Positions 17,660 through 26,806 are shown, numbered from the stretch's first letter. The stretch is DNA of 64,000 bases from Thermococcus aggregans (GCF_024022995.1 NZ_CP099582.1:620001-684000), one strand, 5' to 3'. Numbers and translations: made by a program. The notes: generated by a model from the letters alone, not told the origin.

Positions 17660-17974
17660 GGGGGCTATAGCCCGCCTTCTGTACTTTCGGGGCATTCGAC
17701 TAAGCGGCCTACCACGGGCCTCACACCGGGAACTCATCGGCCCTTTCTTGGCCTTGCACCCCGCGGGACGGCCGTTTCACCGCTCCCCTCGGGATTGTCT
17801 GCGGGTTAACTCGGCTCCCGTCACCGGGAGCCTTCACCGCTTTCATCCACACCCCCCGAGGGGCGTGTCGTTTCTGCGCCGTTGCCCTCCCTCTCGGGAG
17901 GTGCCTCACGGCACCGCGGCCCCGGTGCGGTGGGCGGAACTTCCTCCTTGCGGACAGCCCCAGCCCCCTCACCT
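17654..17974 (-). ncRNA. rnpB: RNase P RNA
   Basis: A G+C-rich block of about 320 nt in A+T-rich surroundings. Read on the minus strand, the ends pair as helix P1 (GGTGAGGGGGCTGG near the 5' end with the CCCCCTCACC side at the 3' end). It carries the archaeal core GGAGGAAGTTCCGCCC after P1/P2, the ACGGCGCAGAAACG region, and the 3' signature ACAGAAGGCGGGCTATAG. It is the catalytic RNA that trims tRNA 5' leaders. Exact ends are estimated from P1. The 3' end covers the stop codon of the convergent DMT transporter gene. The open frames seen across this block are artefacts of its composition. Confidence 0.93.
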
Positions 17975-17994
17975 TGTTAAATTAAGAAAAAAGA

Positions 17995-18003
17995 GATTAT
18001 AAA
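17995..18003 (-). promoter_or_regulatory. TATA box of the RNase P RNA gene
   Basis: On the minus strand TTTATAATC lies 21-29 bp before the predicted RNA 5' end at about 17974, the standard archaeal spacing. It directly abuts the 3' end of the gene at 18011-19657. Confidence 0.6.
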
Positions 18004-18010
18004 GATTTGG

Positions 18011-19657
18011 TCATTTCTTGGGCAATTCTTTGTACTCTCTAATCTCAGGCTCCTTTGGCTTTTTAAATCTGCCTAACGGGGATTTTCTCCTTGGTTTAGG
18101 ACGTTTCCTTCTTCTTTTTGATTTTTGGGATTTCAAATAATAACCAACTAGAGCTAGTAGAAGCAGTAAAGACAAAGCTATTGCAACAGCATAGTATTTT
18201 GTTGAGCTTTCCTCAAGAGGGACTGTACTGGAGCTGGAGGATGAGCTTGTTGATGAAGGAGAACTTTGAGTTGAAGATGTAGTTGATGGGGTTGGAGATT
18301 CTAGTTTTAGGGCCCCATAGACTTTTTGTTCTTTTCCATAGCTTTCCAGAGAAATCTCATATTCGATTTTCCCTAGAGGGAGTTTTACAACGAACTCTAC
18401 TTCGTTTTCTCTTGGTGCCAATATGAGGTCTTTGGAAGCCTTTAGTACTGTGCCATTAACACCAAAAAAGCTATAATAAAGAATTCCACGAATTTCGTAA
18501 GGATTTTTGTTGCTAAGCTTTACCAGAAACTTAACCTCTCCTGTAGGGAGTTTTTTGTATGAGATGCTTTCAATCTTAGGATATGCTAGTACATCGTAAC
18601 TGGAATAGTCTTGGTCGAGTATTATGTCTCTAAACGATATTTTTCCTGTTATTTTTTTGTAGCCGGGCGGTAAAGGTGGGAGAGTTACTCTCACAACATT
18701 GCTGCCTTTATTAAGTGTGATTTCTTTGGTTTGGTTGTAAATATGCTCGTTGTTGATTCCATACACCTCAATGCTGAGATTCACTGGAATAACCCTTTCG
18801 GACAATATTGTAAAATACGCGGTATTGGAGTCATCTTCCATTATTTGGGTTTTTTCTAGAGAAATTTCAACTAAATCAACTCCAAAAGATACGTAGATTT
18901 CTTTTGAGAACGAATAAGTACCTTTTGAATACGTAAGGGTATATACCAGCTTATACTGTCCAGAAGGGAGATCATAGGGAATTGGAAGGGTTATCTGAAC
19001 TGAGTTCTCTCCTGGAGTTAAGTCTATTGCAATGTCTTTTTTAAGGTACTGTTTTCCGTCCTTTTCCAAATACACACTCCCTTTTATAGATACAGGAGAA
19101 GTTTTGAGATTGTAGATTGTTGAATATACTTCTAGGGTCTCTCCATTTAGTACGTGGAATGCTGGAACACCGCGTTCTTTTATCTGCACATGGATTTCTT
19201 TGAATATTAGCGGGATATCAGTAACCTCAAGTGGAACGGGAACTGTGATAATGTTTATTTCTCCCGATTCTAAGAATCCCCAGAGAACTATGAAGAGGGT
19301 GTATTTTCCGGGTTTTACACTTTCATCGACATAAATTTTGTACCGCAAGGTTTTCTTTTCGCCAGATTTCCAATATGTATAGATGACTCCAGAAGATACC
19401 GGTTCTCCTGTGGGCTTATAAACCTCGAGCTTAATTCCAGAAACTTCTTCATGGTTCTCATCGACCACATAATACCTCCGATAGCTTACTACTTGGAATT
19501 CCTTGTCAGCATTATTTACAATAGTGAGAGTTCCCTCCTTATAGTCCCCAGACACTACACGGATATTGCTTTCTATTGTCGAGAAAAATAATTGTTGAGA
19601 GGCCACTAACGATGAAATCATTAGCAATGTTATGATTGCTGGGATAACCTTCTTCAT
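18011..19657 (-). CDS. Secreted, C-terminally anchored protein with Ig-like/NEW3-type repeats
   Basis: A 548-residue cell-surface protein: signal peptide MKKVIPAIITLLMISSLVAS, about four beta-sandwich repeats of the extracellular adhesion type (phrases such as GDYKEGTLTIVNN, LPSGQYKLVYTL and LPPGYKKITGKI), then a Ser/Thr-rich stalk (about residues 460-485). It ends with one transmembrane helix AVAIALSLLLLLALVGYYL and a very basic tail. It would face outward with the tail inside. The family is not recognised beyond this layout. ATG 19657 is chosen over 19687 because AGGGGAAG precedes it and it begins the signal peptide. Confidence 0.7.
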   Translation of the reverse strand: MKKVIPAIITLLMISSLVASQQLFFSTIESNIRVVSGDYKEGTLTIVNNADKEFQVVSYRRYYVVDENHEEVSGIKLEVYKPTGEPVSSGVIYTYWKSGEKKTLRYKIYVDESVKPGKYTLFIVLWGFLESGEINIITVPVPLEVTDIPLIFKEIHVQIKERGVPAFHVLNGETLEVYSTIYNLKTSPVSIKGSVYLEKDGKQYLKKDIAIDLTPGENSVQITLPIPYDLPSGQYKLVYTLTYSKGTYSFSKEIYVSFGVDLVEISLEKTQIMEDDSNTAYFTILSERVIPVNLSIEVYGINNEHIYNQTKEITLNKGSNVVRVTLPPLPPGYKKITGKISFRDIILDQDYSSYDVLAYPKIESISYKKLPTGEVKFLVKLSNKNPYEIRGILYYSFFGVNGTVLKASKDLILAPRENEVEFVVKLPLGKIEYEISLESYGKEQKVYGALKLESPTPSTTSSTQSSPSSTSSSSSSSTVPLEESSTKYYAVAIALSLLLLLALVGYYLKSQKSKRRRKRPKPRRKSPLGRFKKPKEPEIREYKELPKK

Positions 19658-19700
19658 AACTCTTCCCCTGAATAATTTGCAGTTCAATAAATATAAAGTT

Positions 19701-19967
19701 TCACATTATGAGCAATAGAATACCTAAGAGTGTGAACATTATAAAAAGCAACAGGCTTATTCGGTATAGTGACAGTTTTGAAAAGTGATTTTTAACTATT
19801 GCAGCTATTATAATGAGCAGAATTCCGTAAAAAGTGGCAAATACTCCGAGTGCTTTCTTTAAATCGATGTGTAATATGAGAAGAATAGCTAGAATTGCCC
19901 CAGCAAAGACAGTTATGTGGGGAATCGTGAACATATAGTAGTGAATCAGGGTTCTGTTTTCGTCCAT
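19701..19967 (-). CDS. Small membrane protein, three predicted helices
   Basis: An 88-residue protein with hydrophobic segments at about residues 15-35, 42-60 and 68-88 and a short hydrophilic N-terminus (MDENRTLIHYY). No family recognised. GGAGTGAT sits just before ATG 19967, which is preferred over GTG 19976. It lies between a UPF0216 gene and a large surface protein gene, all on the minus strand with gaps of 17-43 bp, so they may form an operon. Confidence 0.6.
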   Translation of the reverse strand: MDENRTLIHYYMFTIPHITVFAGAILAILLILHIDLKKALGVFATFYGILLIIIAAIVKNHFSKLSLYRISLLLFIMFTLLGILLLIM

Positions 19968-19984
19968 TTTTATCACTCCTAAAC

Positions 19985-20392
19985 CTACTCTATTATAAAC
20001 GCGTAAGTTGTCGCTGTAGGCAACTTTTTTCGGATTTGTGGAATTAGATAGCGGGGAAAGATTGCTTCACTTTTCTCTTCGAGTGGATCATACATCCCAA
20101 GTACCTTTTCAATAACCTTGACTGCAATCTTTCCTTTAACTCTGAAATATCCATGCCATGTTGGTGTAATCTCAAGTACTATAGGAAGATAAAGGGAGTT
20201 GTATTCATCGTTGTCGAGTAAACTGCTAAGATACTTCAGCTCTTTTTGCTTAAAAAAATGAAACTGGCCATCCCTAAGCTCTACCTTCGGGTCATCCTCC
20301 TCAAGGAGGGTTTTGAGGGTCTTTCTGCTTTTAGGTAAGTGAGAATTTAGCCGCGAGAGTTCTTTTTGGATTAGTTCATCTTCTTTGATCAT
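19985..20392 (-). CDS. UPF0216 (DUF61) family protein
   Basis: A 135-residue soluble protein whose body (LNSHLPKSRKTLKTLLEED, then VELRDGQFHFFKQKELKYL and LPIVLEITPTWHGYFRVKG) matches the archaeal DUF61/UPF0216 family. The function is unknown. It starts with ATG 20392 and is divergent from glnA across a 223-bp gap that contains inverted repeats. Confidence 0.75.
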   Translation of the reverse strand: MIKEDELIQKELSRLNSHLPKSRKTLKTLLEEDDPKVELRDGQFHFFKQKELKYLSSLLDNDEYNSLYLPIVLEITPTWHGYFRVKGKIAVKVIEKVLGMYDPLEEKSEAIFPRYLIPQIRKKLPTATTYAFIIE

Positions 20393-20513
20393 ATATTGGT
20401 TTTTCTTTAGAGGAGAATAAAAAACTTTCTTGATGTATCATTGACAAGAAAGCATCAAAATTCCTTCTTAACATTGCAATATTTAAACATAAATCTGGCA
20501 TAGCTGGGGTTAT

Positions 20514-20528
20514 TTGACATTTTGTCAA
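20514..20528. promoter_or_regulatory. 15-bp inverted repeat upstream of glnA, candidate Lrp/FFRP operator
   Basis: TTGACATTTTGTCAA is a perfect palindrome with a three-T centre. Its core TGACA-TTT-TGTCA has the 5-3-5 layout with an A/T centre described for archaeal feast/famine (Lrp/AsnC) regulator sites. It lies about 100 bp before the glnA ATG and upstream of two TATA-like elements (GTTATATTG at 20545-20553; TGTATAAAG at 20561-20569). A second, looser pair (TTGATG 20430-20435, CATCAA 20453-20458) lies nearer the divergent UPF0216 gene. Confidence 0.5.
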
Positions 20529-20615
20529 TAGTTCATCAGAAAAAGTTATATTGTAAACATTGTATAAAGTTACGTGCCTAATGCTGAATATATCATCAAA
20601 AAAGGTGAGATAAAA

Positions 20616-21938
20616 ATGAACAAAGTTAAACCATTTATCGACCATAGTCCGAAAAAACCTGCGTTCTTGCAACTGGTTTTTGTTGATATAAACGGGATTC
20701 CAAAGGGAATGGAAGTTCCAATTGAACGATACGAGGAAGCAGTGACTGATGGGATATCCTTTGATGGCTCTTCAATCTCAGGATTTCAGGGAATAGAGGA
20801 CAGTGATCTTATCTTTAAAGCAGACCCAACCACTTACGTGGAAGTTCCTTGGGAAGGGATAGCAAAGGTGTTTGGGTATATCTACAAAGATAATAAACCC
20901 TACCATGCTGATCCCAGGAGAATATTAAGAGCAGTTGTGGAAAAATTGAAGGAGAAGGGAATAACAGCATATATAGGCCCCGAGCCAGAATTTTACCTTT
21001 TTGAAAAGAACGGCTCGTGTGAGCTCAAGCTTCCCGATGGGGGAGGTTATTTTGACCTTGTTGGTTTGGATAAAGCGAGAGAGATAAAGAGGGTTATAGC
21101 CCGTTATATGCCCGCGTTTAAGCTAATTCCAGAAGTTTTGCATCATGAAGTTGGGCCGGGACAACATGAAATAAATTTCCGCTTTGCAGATGCATTAACA
21201 GCTGCCGACAATATAGTCAAGTTTAAGTACTTAGTTAAAGCAGTGGCAGAAAGCTATGGCCTTTACGCCACCTTTATGCCAAAGCCCCTTTTTGGTAAGC
21301 CTGGTAATGGAATGCACTTACACATAAGCCTCTGGAAAGATGGGGAGAACATTTTTAAAGGAGAGAATGACCTAAGTGACGAAGCCCTTTACTTCATAGG
21401 GGGTATCTTAAAGCACGCGAGAGCTTTAACAGCGATAACTAACCCTACTATTAACTCTTACAAGCGTCTTGTGCCGGGATATGAAGCTCCGATATATGTC
21501 TCATGGGGATACAAAAACAGAAGTACACTGATAAGAGTTCCTGCCTATACGGGAAATGGAGCGAGGATAGAATATCGCTGCCCGGATCCAAGTGCAAACT
21601 CATATCTTGCGTTTGCGGCAGTTTTAATGGCCGGTATGGATGGGATAAAACACAAAATTGAGCCGTTTGCCTATGTGGAAGAGAACGTATATGAATTGGG
21701 AGAAAAAGAGAGGGATTCTTTGGGGATAGACCTTCTGCCAGATACTTTAGAAGAGGCCCTCGAAGAACTAAAGAAAGACAAGGTGATCAAAGAGACTCTT
21801 GGGAGGGCTTACCACAACTTTATAGAATACAAGACAAGAGAATGGGAGGACTATCAGAAATATTTAGAAAAGAAAGGGATTGATAAGAAAACAACAAAGG
21901 TTACAGAATGGGAGCTTGAGCGCTACTTTTATCTTTAA
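20616..21938 (+). CDS. glnA: Glutamine synthetase, type I
   Basis: A 440-residue GS-I makes glutamine from glutamate, ammonia and ATP in the cytosol. Family motifs in order: the grasp domain with DGSSISGFQGIEDSD; GPEPEFYLF (metal-binding glutamate); EVGPGQHEINFRF; GNGMHLHISLW; NRSTLIRVPAYT; and RIEYRCPDPSANSYLAFA. I see no bacterial-type adenylylation tyrosine loop, as is usual in GSI-alpha archaeal enzymes. Start ATG 20616 follows AAAGGTGAGA (20601-20610); the frame open to 20574 is untranslated leader. A palindromic operator candidate lies upstream, suggesting nitrogen control. The next gene is convergent. Confidence 0.95.
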   Translation: MNKVKPFIDHSPKKPAFLQLVFVDINGIPKGMEVPIERYEEAVTDGISFDGSSISGFQGIEDSDLIFKADPTTYVEVPWEGIAKVFGYIYKDNKPYHADPRRILRAVVEKLKEKGITAYIGPEPEFYLFEKNGSCELKLPDGGGYFDLVGLDKAREIKRVIARYMPAFKLIPEVLHHEVGPGQHEINFRFADALTAADNIVKFKYLVKAVAESYGLYATFMPKPLFGKPGNGMHLHISLWKDGENIFKGENDLSDEALYFIGGILKHARALTAITNPTINSYKRLVPGYEAPIYVSWGYKNRSTLIRVPAYTGNGARIEYRCPDPSANSYLAFAAVLMAGMDGIKHKIEPFAYVEENVYELGEKERDSLGIDLLPDTLEEALEELKKDKVIKETLGRAYHNFIEYKTREWEDYQKYLEKKGIDKKTTKVTEWELERYFYL

Positions 21939-21946
21939 CTTTTTCA

Positions 21947-22780
21947 TTATTTCTCTTCTACATGCAAGATGAGAGAGCCTAAGATTATCAGCATGGCTCC
22001 AATCATTTGTTTGGTCGTTAAAGTTTCATGGAATATAAGATAAGCAAGGACTAGAGCGACCACTGGTTCTACTGTGGCAATTATCGATGCCCTGCTAACC
22101 TCTATCTCCTTGAGTGCGGTGTTGTATAAGATATACGCCAAAAACGTTGGAAAGAATGCGAGGCCGAAAAGATATGGGAGAGCTGAGATGGGAATTTTAA
22201 ACTCTGAAAACGGGAGCAGAAAAATAGCTCCAAAACCTATTGTGTAAAGAAGGGCTTCTTCTGGTCTTTCGTTTTTTACAGCAAATTTTGCTAGAATCCC
22301 ATAGAGAGCATATGTAAATCCAGAAAGAAGCCCTAGTGCAATAGCTATTTTGCTTACGTTCTCTCCATTGGGGTTGACAACTAGAAGCACTCCTGTTATT
22401 GCCATTACAAGTGCTATGAGCTTTATAGACGTGATTCTTTCATTAAAGATGAAGTATCCCAGTATCGTGGAATAAACTGGGGCGGAATACAGCAAGAGGA
22501 CTGCCAAAGATACCGACGAAATTTTGACAGTGTAGAAATATAGTATGTAAAACAAGAATACTGCAAAAAATCCGTAAAATGCATAGAAAGGCAGTCTGTG
22601 TTTTTTAATCTGGAAGCCTTTGAAAATGTTGTAAACAAGGAGAAGGGCGAATGCTATTAAGGCTCTATAAAACGTTATTGTGAAAGGGTCTAATCCAAAT
22701 CCATAGAGCAATTTAGCGAAAATACCGAGAGTTCCCCACATACTTGCGGCTAAAAATACAAGTATATATCCTTTTTTCAA
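21947..22780 (-). CDS. EamA/DMT-superfamily transporter
   Basis: A 277-residue, ten-helix exporter-type permease. The first EamA repeat begins AASMWGTLGIFAKLLYGFGL and the second GFTYALYGILAKFAVKN; AILLVV-type ends close each. Substrate unknown. It lies 12 bp after nadE and has the same orientation, so it is probably the third gene of the operon 24047-21947. Confidence 0.82.
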   Translation of the reverse strand: MKKGYILVFLAASMWGTLGIFAKLLYGFGLDPFTITFYRALIAFALLLVYNIFKGFQIKKHRLPFYAFYGFFAVFLFYILYFYTVKISSVSLAVLLLYSAPVYSTILGYFIFNERITSIKLIALVMAITGVLLVVNPNGENVSKIAIALGLLSGFTYALYGILAKFAVKNERPEEALLYTIGFGAIFLLPFSEFKIPISALPYLFGLAFFPTFLAYILYNTALKEIEVSRASIIATVEPVVALVLAYLIFHETLTTKQMIGAMLIILGSLILHVEEK

Positions 22781-22792
22781 CTTGCTTCACCC

Positions 22793-23554
22793 TCAGAGCT
22801 CTGGTCCTATGGGGAGTCTTCTCTTGTGCTCGCTTTTTTTGACTAGATGCTCGACGTACTCAACTTTCTCAACTGGAATGCCTAACTCTTCAGCAATTTT
22901 ATCTTTTTCCATTTTTAAATCTACCAATCTGTAGAGGATTTCATCTAAGAGCTTGTAGCTAATTCCTAGTTCATCTTCGTCGCTTTGCCCTTCCCATAAT
23001 CCAGCACTTGGTTTTTTGTTTATTATCTTTTCTGGGACTCCAATTCTTTTAGCAATTTCCCAGACCTCAGTCTTGTAAAGGTTTATGAGGGGAGCGTAGT
23101 CACTGGCACTGTCGCCCCATTTCGTAAAATACCCTGTCAAAAATTCGCTTTTATTAGAAGTGCCCAAAACGAGGTAGTTTCTTGAGTTTGCATGGGCATA
23201 CAGCAAGACCATTCTTATCCTGGACATGACATTCCCTTTGCTCTTGATATCAAGTCCCCCAACGGATTTTTCAATCTCGTCCACGAGGGGCTTAATGCTT
23301 ATTAGTTTGTATTCAATTCCAAGGTTTTCGCAGACGAGTTTTGCATCTTCAACGTCGTGGTTCTCGTAATACGGCATTATTAAGCCTAGAACTCTCTCTT
23401 TTCCAAGAGCTTTTGTTGCAAGATAAGCAACCGTTGCGCTATCTACTCCACCACTGATTCCAATCACCACACCATTTGCTCCAGCCTCATTGACTTTTTC
23501 TTTTGTGAACATCACTATATTGTTTATGACTTTATCGTAGTCTATGGTTCTCAT
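22793..23554 (-). CDS. nadE: NH3-dependent NAD+ synthetase
   Basis: The 253-residue enzyme amidates nicotinic acid adenine dinucleotide to NAD+ with ATP and ammonia. The PP-loop is [15 protein letters not shown] (SGGVDS at 34-39). Other family segments are [48 protein letters not shown] (read here as two linked motifs) and [18 protein letters not shown]. No glutaminase domain is present, so free ammonia is the donor. It overlaps the preceding membrane protein gene by 23 bp. Confidence 0.95.
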   Translation of the reverse strand: MRTIDYDKVINNIVMFTKEKVNEAGANGVVIGISGGVDSATVAYLATKALGKERVLGLIMPYYENHDVEDAKLVCENLGIEYKLISIKPLVDEIEKSVGGLDIKSKGNVMSRIRMVLLYAHANSRNYLVLGTSNKSEFLTGYFTKWGDSASDYAPLINLYKTEVWEIAKRIGVPEKIINKKPSAGLWEGQSDEDELGISYKLLDEILYRLVDLKMEKDKIAEELGIPVEKVEYVEHLVKKSEHKRRLPIGPEL

Positions 23555-24047
23555 TTTTCTCCCTCCTCTTTTTTGCTACAGCTTTTTCCTTGAGAGACTC
23601 TAAGAAGCTTAAATATCCCTTAAAAGCTATGATACTCCCCACGATCATGATAAAAAATGCCGGAAAGCTGAGATACGTGTATGGATAATCAACCCACTTT
23701 ATGGTATATGAATACCTAACATCCCCCTTTTCAACCAAAACTGAGGGCTTTGAAGTAAATTCCAGTGTCTTAGTGTCCCCCAGTAAAGTGTATGTGTTTT
23801 CTATACCATTTGTGATTATCTTAACTGATGCGTTGTCTGAGGAAATTTCAAGACTTATACTCATGATATCCCCAGAGGCTTCTATTTCGTCCCCAATAAC
23901 GTAAGTTCCAGGGCCCCAAACACCTGTTTGGAGTTCTTCTCTAGGGACATTATAAGAAGCTCCTAGAGACATCAGAAGAGCCAAGAACAGCAATAGTAGT
24001 CCTGTTCTAATTGGTGGATAAGTAAGACCCTCCTTAAAGCTACTCAT
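23532..24047 (-). CDS. Hypothetical membrane protein with extracytoplasmic beta domain
   Basis: A 171-residue protein with an N-terminal helix (about residues 14-30), an external domain of about 90 residues containing the pattern [18 protein letters not shown], a second helix ([16 protein letters not shown]) and a Lys/Arg-rich cytoplasmic tail. No known family recognised. ATG 24047 is preferred over 24068: GAAGGTGAT precedes it. The coding overlap with nadE indicates coupled translation, though a functional link to NAD synthesis is not obvious. Confidence 0.6.
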   Translation of the reverse strand: MSSFKEGLTYPPIRTGLLLLFLALLMSLGASYNVPREELQTGVWGPGTYVIGDEIEASGDIMSISLEISSDNASVKIITNGIENTYTLLGDTKTLEFTSKPSVLVEKGDVRYSYTIKWVDYPYTYLSFPAFFIMIVGSIIAFKGYLSFLESLKEKAVAKKRREKNENHRLR

Positions 24048-24108
24048 TGATATCACCTTCAACAACACATAAAAGAATTAAGTAAGAGAATAAAAAAGTT
24101 ACGCGAAC

Positions 24109-24246
24109 TCAGTATTTTCCTATTAGGTGGCATTCTGCCCAGTGGTTGTGTTCGTACTCTACCAATTGCGGGTGTTTGGCGTCACAAAGCCCCTTTTCCA
24201 TGTAGAGACACCTTGGATGGAACCTACATCCAGGAGGTATATTCAC
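24109..24246 (-). pseudogene. Remnant: C-terminal tail of a dipeptide/oligopeptide ABC transporter ATPase (DppF/OppF-like)
   Basis: Reading the minus strand from 24246 gives a 45-codon frame with IPPGCRFHPRCLYMEKGLC, then QLVEYEHNHWAECHL and a stop at 24109-24111. The CRFHPRC cysteine motif and the HWAECHL end are diagnostic of the last ~45 residues of OppD/OppF-type ATPases. Nothing upstream in this frame continues the ATPase: stop codons appear within two codons, and the M1 peptidase gene ends at this very point. So the nucleotide-binding part has been deleted and only the tail survives. It is unlikely to be translated. Confidence 0.8.
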
Positions 24247-25814
24247 AGCACGTCAACAATTTCAAAAGTTAGGAAGTATTTATCATCCCTCTGAGTTACA
24301 CTTAAGTTTCTTACTTCATAATCAGGCACTTTTGGGGTGTAAAACCATTCCTTGAAGAACCAGTCTAAGTCCTGCCCACTAACTTTCTCGAAAACGTTTT
24401 GAACGTCCGTTAAATTGCATTCTTCACCATGACACCCCCTCAAAAGTTCTCTTAAACCATTAAAGAAGGCCTCGTTTCCAAGAACAAACTGCAGAGAACG
24501 GAAGATGAAAGCACCTCCATAGTATCTAACACTATTCCTCACATCTGGATTAGATATACCCTCCTCATATGATTTAGCCAACGGCTTTCCATAGATGGGA
24601 AAATAAGTCAGTATATCCCCTTCAATTGAATCTAACCTGGTAGAATCTTCCAAACTGATGGTCATATAGGTGGCGAGACTTTCTTCTATCTTTCCAAGAT
24701 GAGTATAGCTTCCAAACCATACATGGGCAACCTCATGTCCAAGTGTTGATAGAAAGTCCGCTACCCCGACACTACCTTGAATACCAACTATTGCAACTCC
24801 TCTCTCTTCAAAATCCTCAAATTCCTCCCCATTTCCATAAGGTAAATCTGGATAAAAAATTACGTTGATTTCAGAGTACGGGACGATTTTTAGGAGTTCT
24901 GTGTAACTCTTTATCATTTCCATGGTGACATTTGATAGTTCCCTAAAGCCTAACATCGTATTCTTTGGAGCATAAACTTTTACTTTGGTGTTATTCATAG
25001 TGAATTCAGCTTCTTGGAAAAAGCCTCTTTCGTAGATATAAACAGAGCCCCTCAGTTTGGAGATATCAAGCCTTAAAGTTGTCTTATCATTCACATACTC
25101 CACTTTCAAGGGGTATTCAGACCTTACCTCGTATTTTGAATGGAAGGTAACAAGGAGAGTTCCATTAGAATAGAGTCCAAGAATTCCCACGGGAGATATT
25201 GGAAAAACAAAGTTTTGCGAAAAGTATATCACGTGAGGATAGTTTTGTGGGAAATAAAAACCTCCCAAAAATTGCCTGGAAAGTGGGAGCAAGTAAGCAA
25301 GCAGGAGATTTGTTCTTGTTTCGTATTCTATTACTCCCTGTATCGGTTTGTCTTTTGGATAACTCACGTTCAGAAACAGTATCTTCGCTTCATAGTAAGG
25401 TAACGAGTAGTGAGACAGCTTTGATAAGTTAACTGGTTGGTCTTTAATTACCAAGCTCAAGTTGCCAAAGTTTGGGGATAAAATGTAAATCGTTGTATTT
25501 TCCTGGCTTCTGTTCATAATCAAAAAACTCCACTTAATTTTAACAAGATCGGGTGTAATTAAAGCACTCAGATTTCCAACAACAGTATAGGGGTGATAGG
25601 TATAATTAGCGGAAAGATCCCTAAAAACTTCTGTTATAACTGATCCATATGACACCTTTGCACTTGGTTTTTCTGGATACAAAATACGAAGTTCTAAATT
25701 CTCTGCTTTAGGAATATTATGTTTTTCCATAGCTGGAGAAGTATCCCATGCTATCCAACCAACGAAAAGAATAAGGAGTACAAGAACTGCAAAGAGCATC
25801 TTTCTCTTCGACAT
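24243..25814 (-). CDS. Membrane-anchored M1-family metallopeptidase, probably 3'-truncated
   Basis: A 523-residue gluzincin: one N-terminal signal-anchor (about residues 5-22), a long beta-rich external region, then the zinc site HEVAHVWFG (His360, Glu361, His364) and the downstream glutamate in IEESLATYM. Helices RSLQFVLGNEAFFNGLRELL and SGQDLDWFFKEWF match the M1 C-terminal portion. It should cleave peptides at the cell surface. ATG 25814 has GGGGGAG directly upstream; the open frame to 25868 is not needed. The protein ends at EIVDVL exactly where a DppF-like tail begins, so its natural C-terminus may have been lost by deletion. Confidence 0.75.
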   Translation of the reverse strand: MSKRKMLFAVLVLLILFVGWIAWDTSPAMEKHNIPKAENLELRILYPEKPSAKVSYGSVITEVFRDLSANYTYHPYTVVGNLSALITPDLVKIKWSFLIMNRSQENTTIYILSPNFGNLSLVIKDQPVNLSKLSHYSLPYYEAKILFLNVSYPKDKPIQGVIEYETRTNLLLAYLLPLSRQFLGGFYFPQNYPHVIYFSQNFVFPISPVGILGLYSNGTLLVTFHSKYEVRSEYPLKVEYVNDKTTLRLDISKLRGSVYIYERGFFQEAEFTMNNTKVKVYAPKNTMLGFRELSNVTMEMIKSYTELLKIVPYSEINVIFYPDLPYGNGEEFEDFEERGVAIVGIQGSVGVADFLSTLGHEVAHVWFGSYTHLGKIEESLATYMTISLEDSTRLDSIEGDILTYFPIYGKPLAKSYEEGISNPDVRNSVRYYGGAFIFRSLQFVLGNEAFFNGLRELLRGCHGEECNLTDVQNVFEKVSGQDLDWFFKEWFYTPKVPDYEVRNLSVTQRDDKYFLTFEIVDVL

Positions 25815-25907
25815 TATTCTCCCCCAGATAGTCCTAAGTATACTTCTGTGAGTATAACTACGCAACAATTACTTATAAAAATTAGGATTTAAGGAAGAAT
25901 TAAACTA

Positions 25908-26699
25908 TTAACCAGCAATCTGCAAAACCATCTGCGCCGGATCCCTTATCGCCGGCCCCAATCCGAGTATATAGACTGCCAGATACCAAAACCTTCTCTC
26001 TTCTTCATCGGGCACCAAATACCTCAGCCCGTAATAGACGACAGCCAATATGAGCACTATCCAAGGATAGTAAACAAACGCTCCGAACTTTTGAACAAGA
26101 AGGTTCTCAATCCAGTGGACTTCTCTGTAGCCGTAATAATGGATGGCCACCACCGTCGAGCCTATGTCAAAGATGTGGGCAAATACAGGGAAAAGGTACA
26201 ACTTCTCAAAAGGCCTGAACTTGTAATAGGCCAAAATCGGCAGGAAAAAGATCACAGTATAGAAAAGCGTCAGTTCATATGGCCTCCAGCTTTTAACATG
26301 TGTTACAAGAAGATAGTTCGCATAGAGGGCTAAAATTGTTCCCCATCCAACGGTTATTTTTGGATAAGTTTTTAGCTTTGAATCTGCAAAGAGAGCCGGC
26401 AAGATCAAGAAAAATGCAGTAAAGAATATCCCGGGAGTCAAGATGAGGGGATGGGGCTCTAAAACCCCCCCATCAACCAGTGCCCTAACAGTTGCTCCAA
26501 AAACAATCATTGGAGTAACGGCATAGAAGAGCTTTTCATCAACCTTTATCTTGAGGGGCTTTATTATCCACCTGTATGTGTAGATAATCGCCAGTCCAAG
26601 AATGATCGCATAAACAATGGTATTGTAAGGGTTATATCCCTCTCTCGTGTACATCGGTTCTATAAAATACTCCCATAAAAACCTCTCTACTGATTCCAT
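25908..26699 (-). CDS. DUF63 family integral membrane protein
   Basis: A 263-residue protein with about seven hydrophobic helices. The opening FLWEYFIEPMYTREGYNPYN, the TPMIVFGATVRALVDGGVL segment and the ending LGLGPAIRDPAQM are characteristic of the archaeal DUF63 family, whose function is unknown. It starts at ATG 26699 and lies between the M1 peptidase gene and the decayed gene at 26807. Confidence 0.75.
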   Translation of the reverse strand: MESVERFLWEYFIEPMYTREGYNPYNTIVYAIILGLAIIYTYRWIIKPLKIKVDEKLFYAVTPMIVFGATVRALVDGGVLEPHPLILTPGIFFTAFFLILPALFADSKLKTYPKITVGWGTILALYANYLLVTHVKSWRPYELTLFYTVIFFLPILAYYKFRPFEKLYLFPVFAHIFDIGSTVVAIHYYGYREVHWIENLLVQKFGAFVYYPWIVLILAVVYYGLRYLVPDEEERRFWYLAVYILGLGPAIRDPAQMVLQIAG

Positions 26700-26806
26700 T
26701 TTACATCCCCAGAAGGCTTCTCTTTGCTCCCTTAAAGCTTTTTCTACCCAAGAGTGAAAAGGCTAATAAGAAAATATCGCTAATAAGTCAGTTAAGGTGA
26801 AGTATT

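Noticed and set aside
17721-18002. Two long open frames on opposite strands in the G+C-rich block
   Set aside because: The block is RNase P RNA; the frames are compositional artefacts full of Arg/Pro codons with no ribosome-binding sites.
20376-20672. Minus-strand frame of 98 codons across the glnA promoter
   Set aside because: It runs over the glnA start, operator and TATA elements and has no plausible start signal or family similarity.
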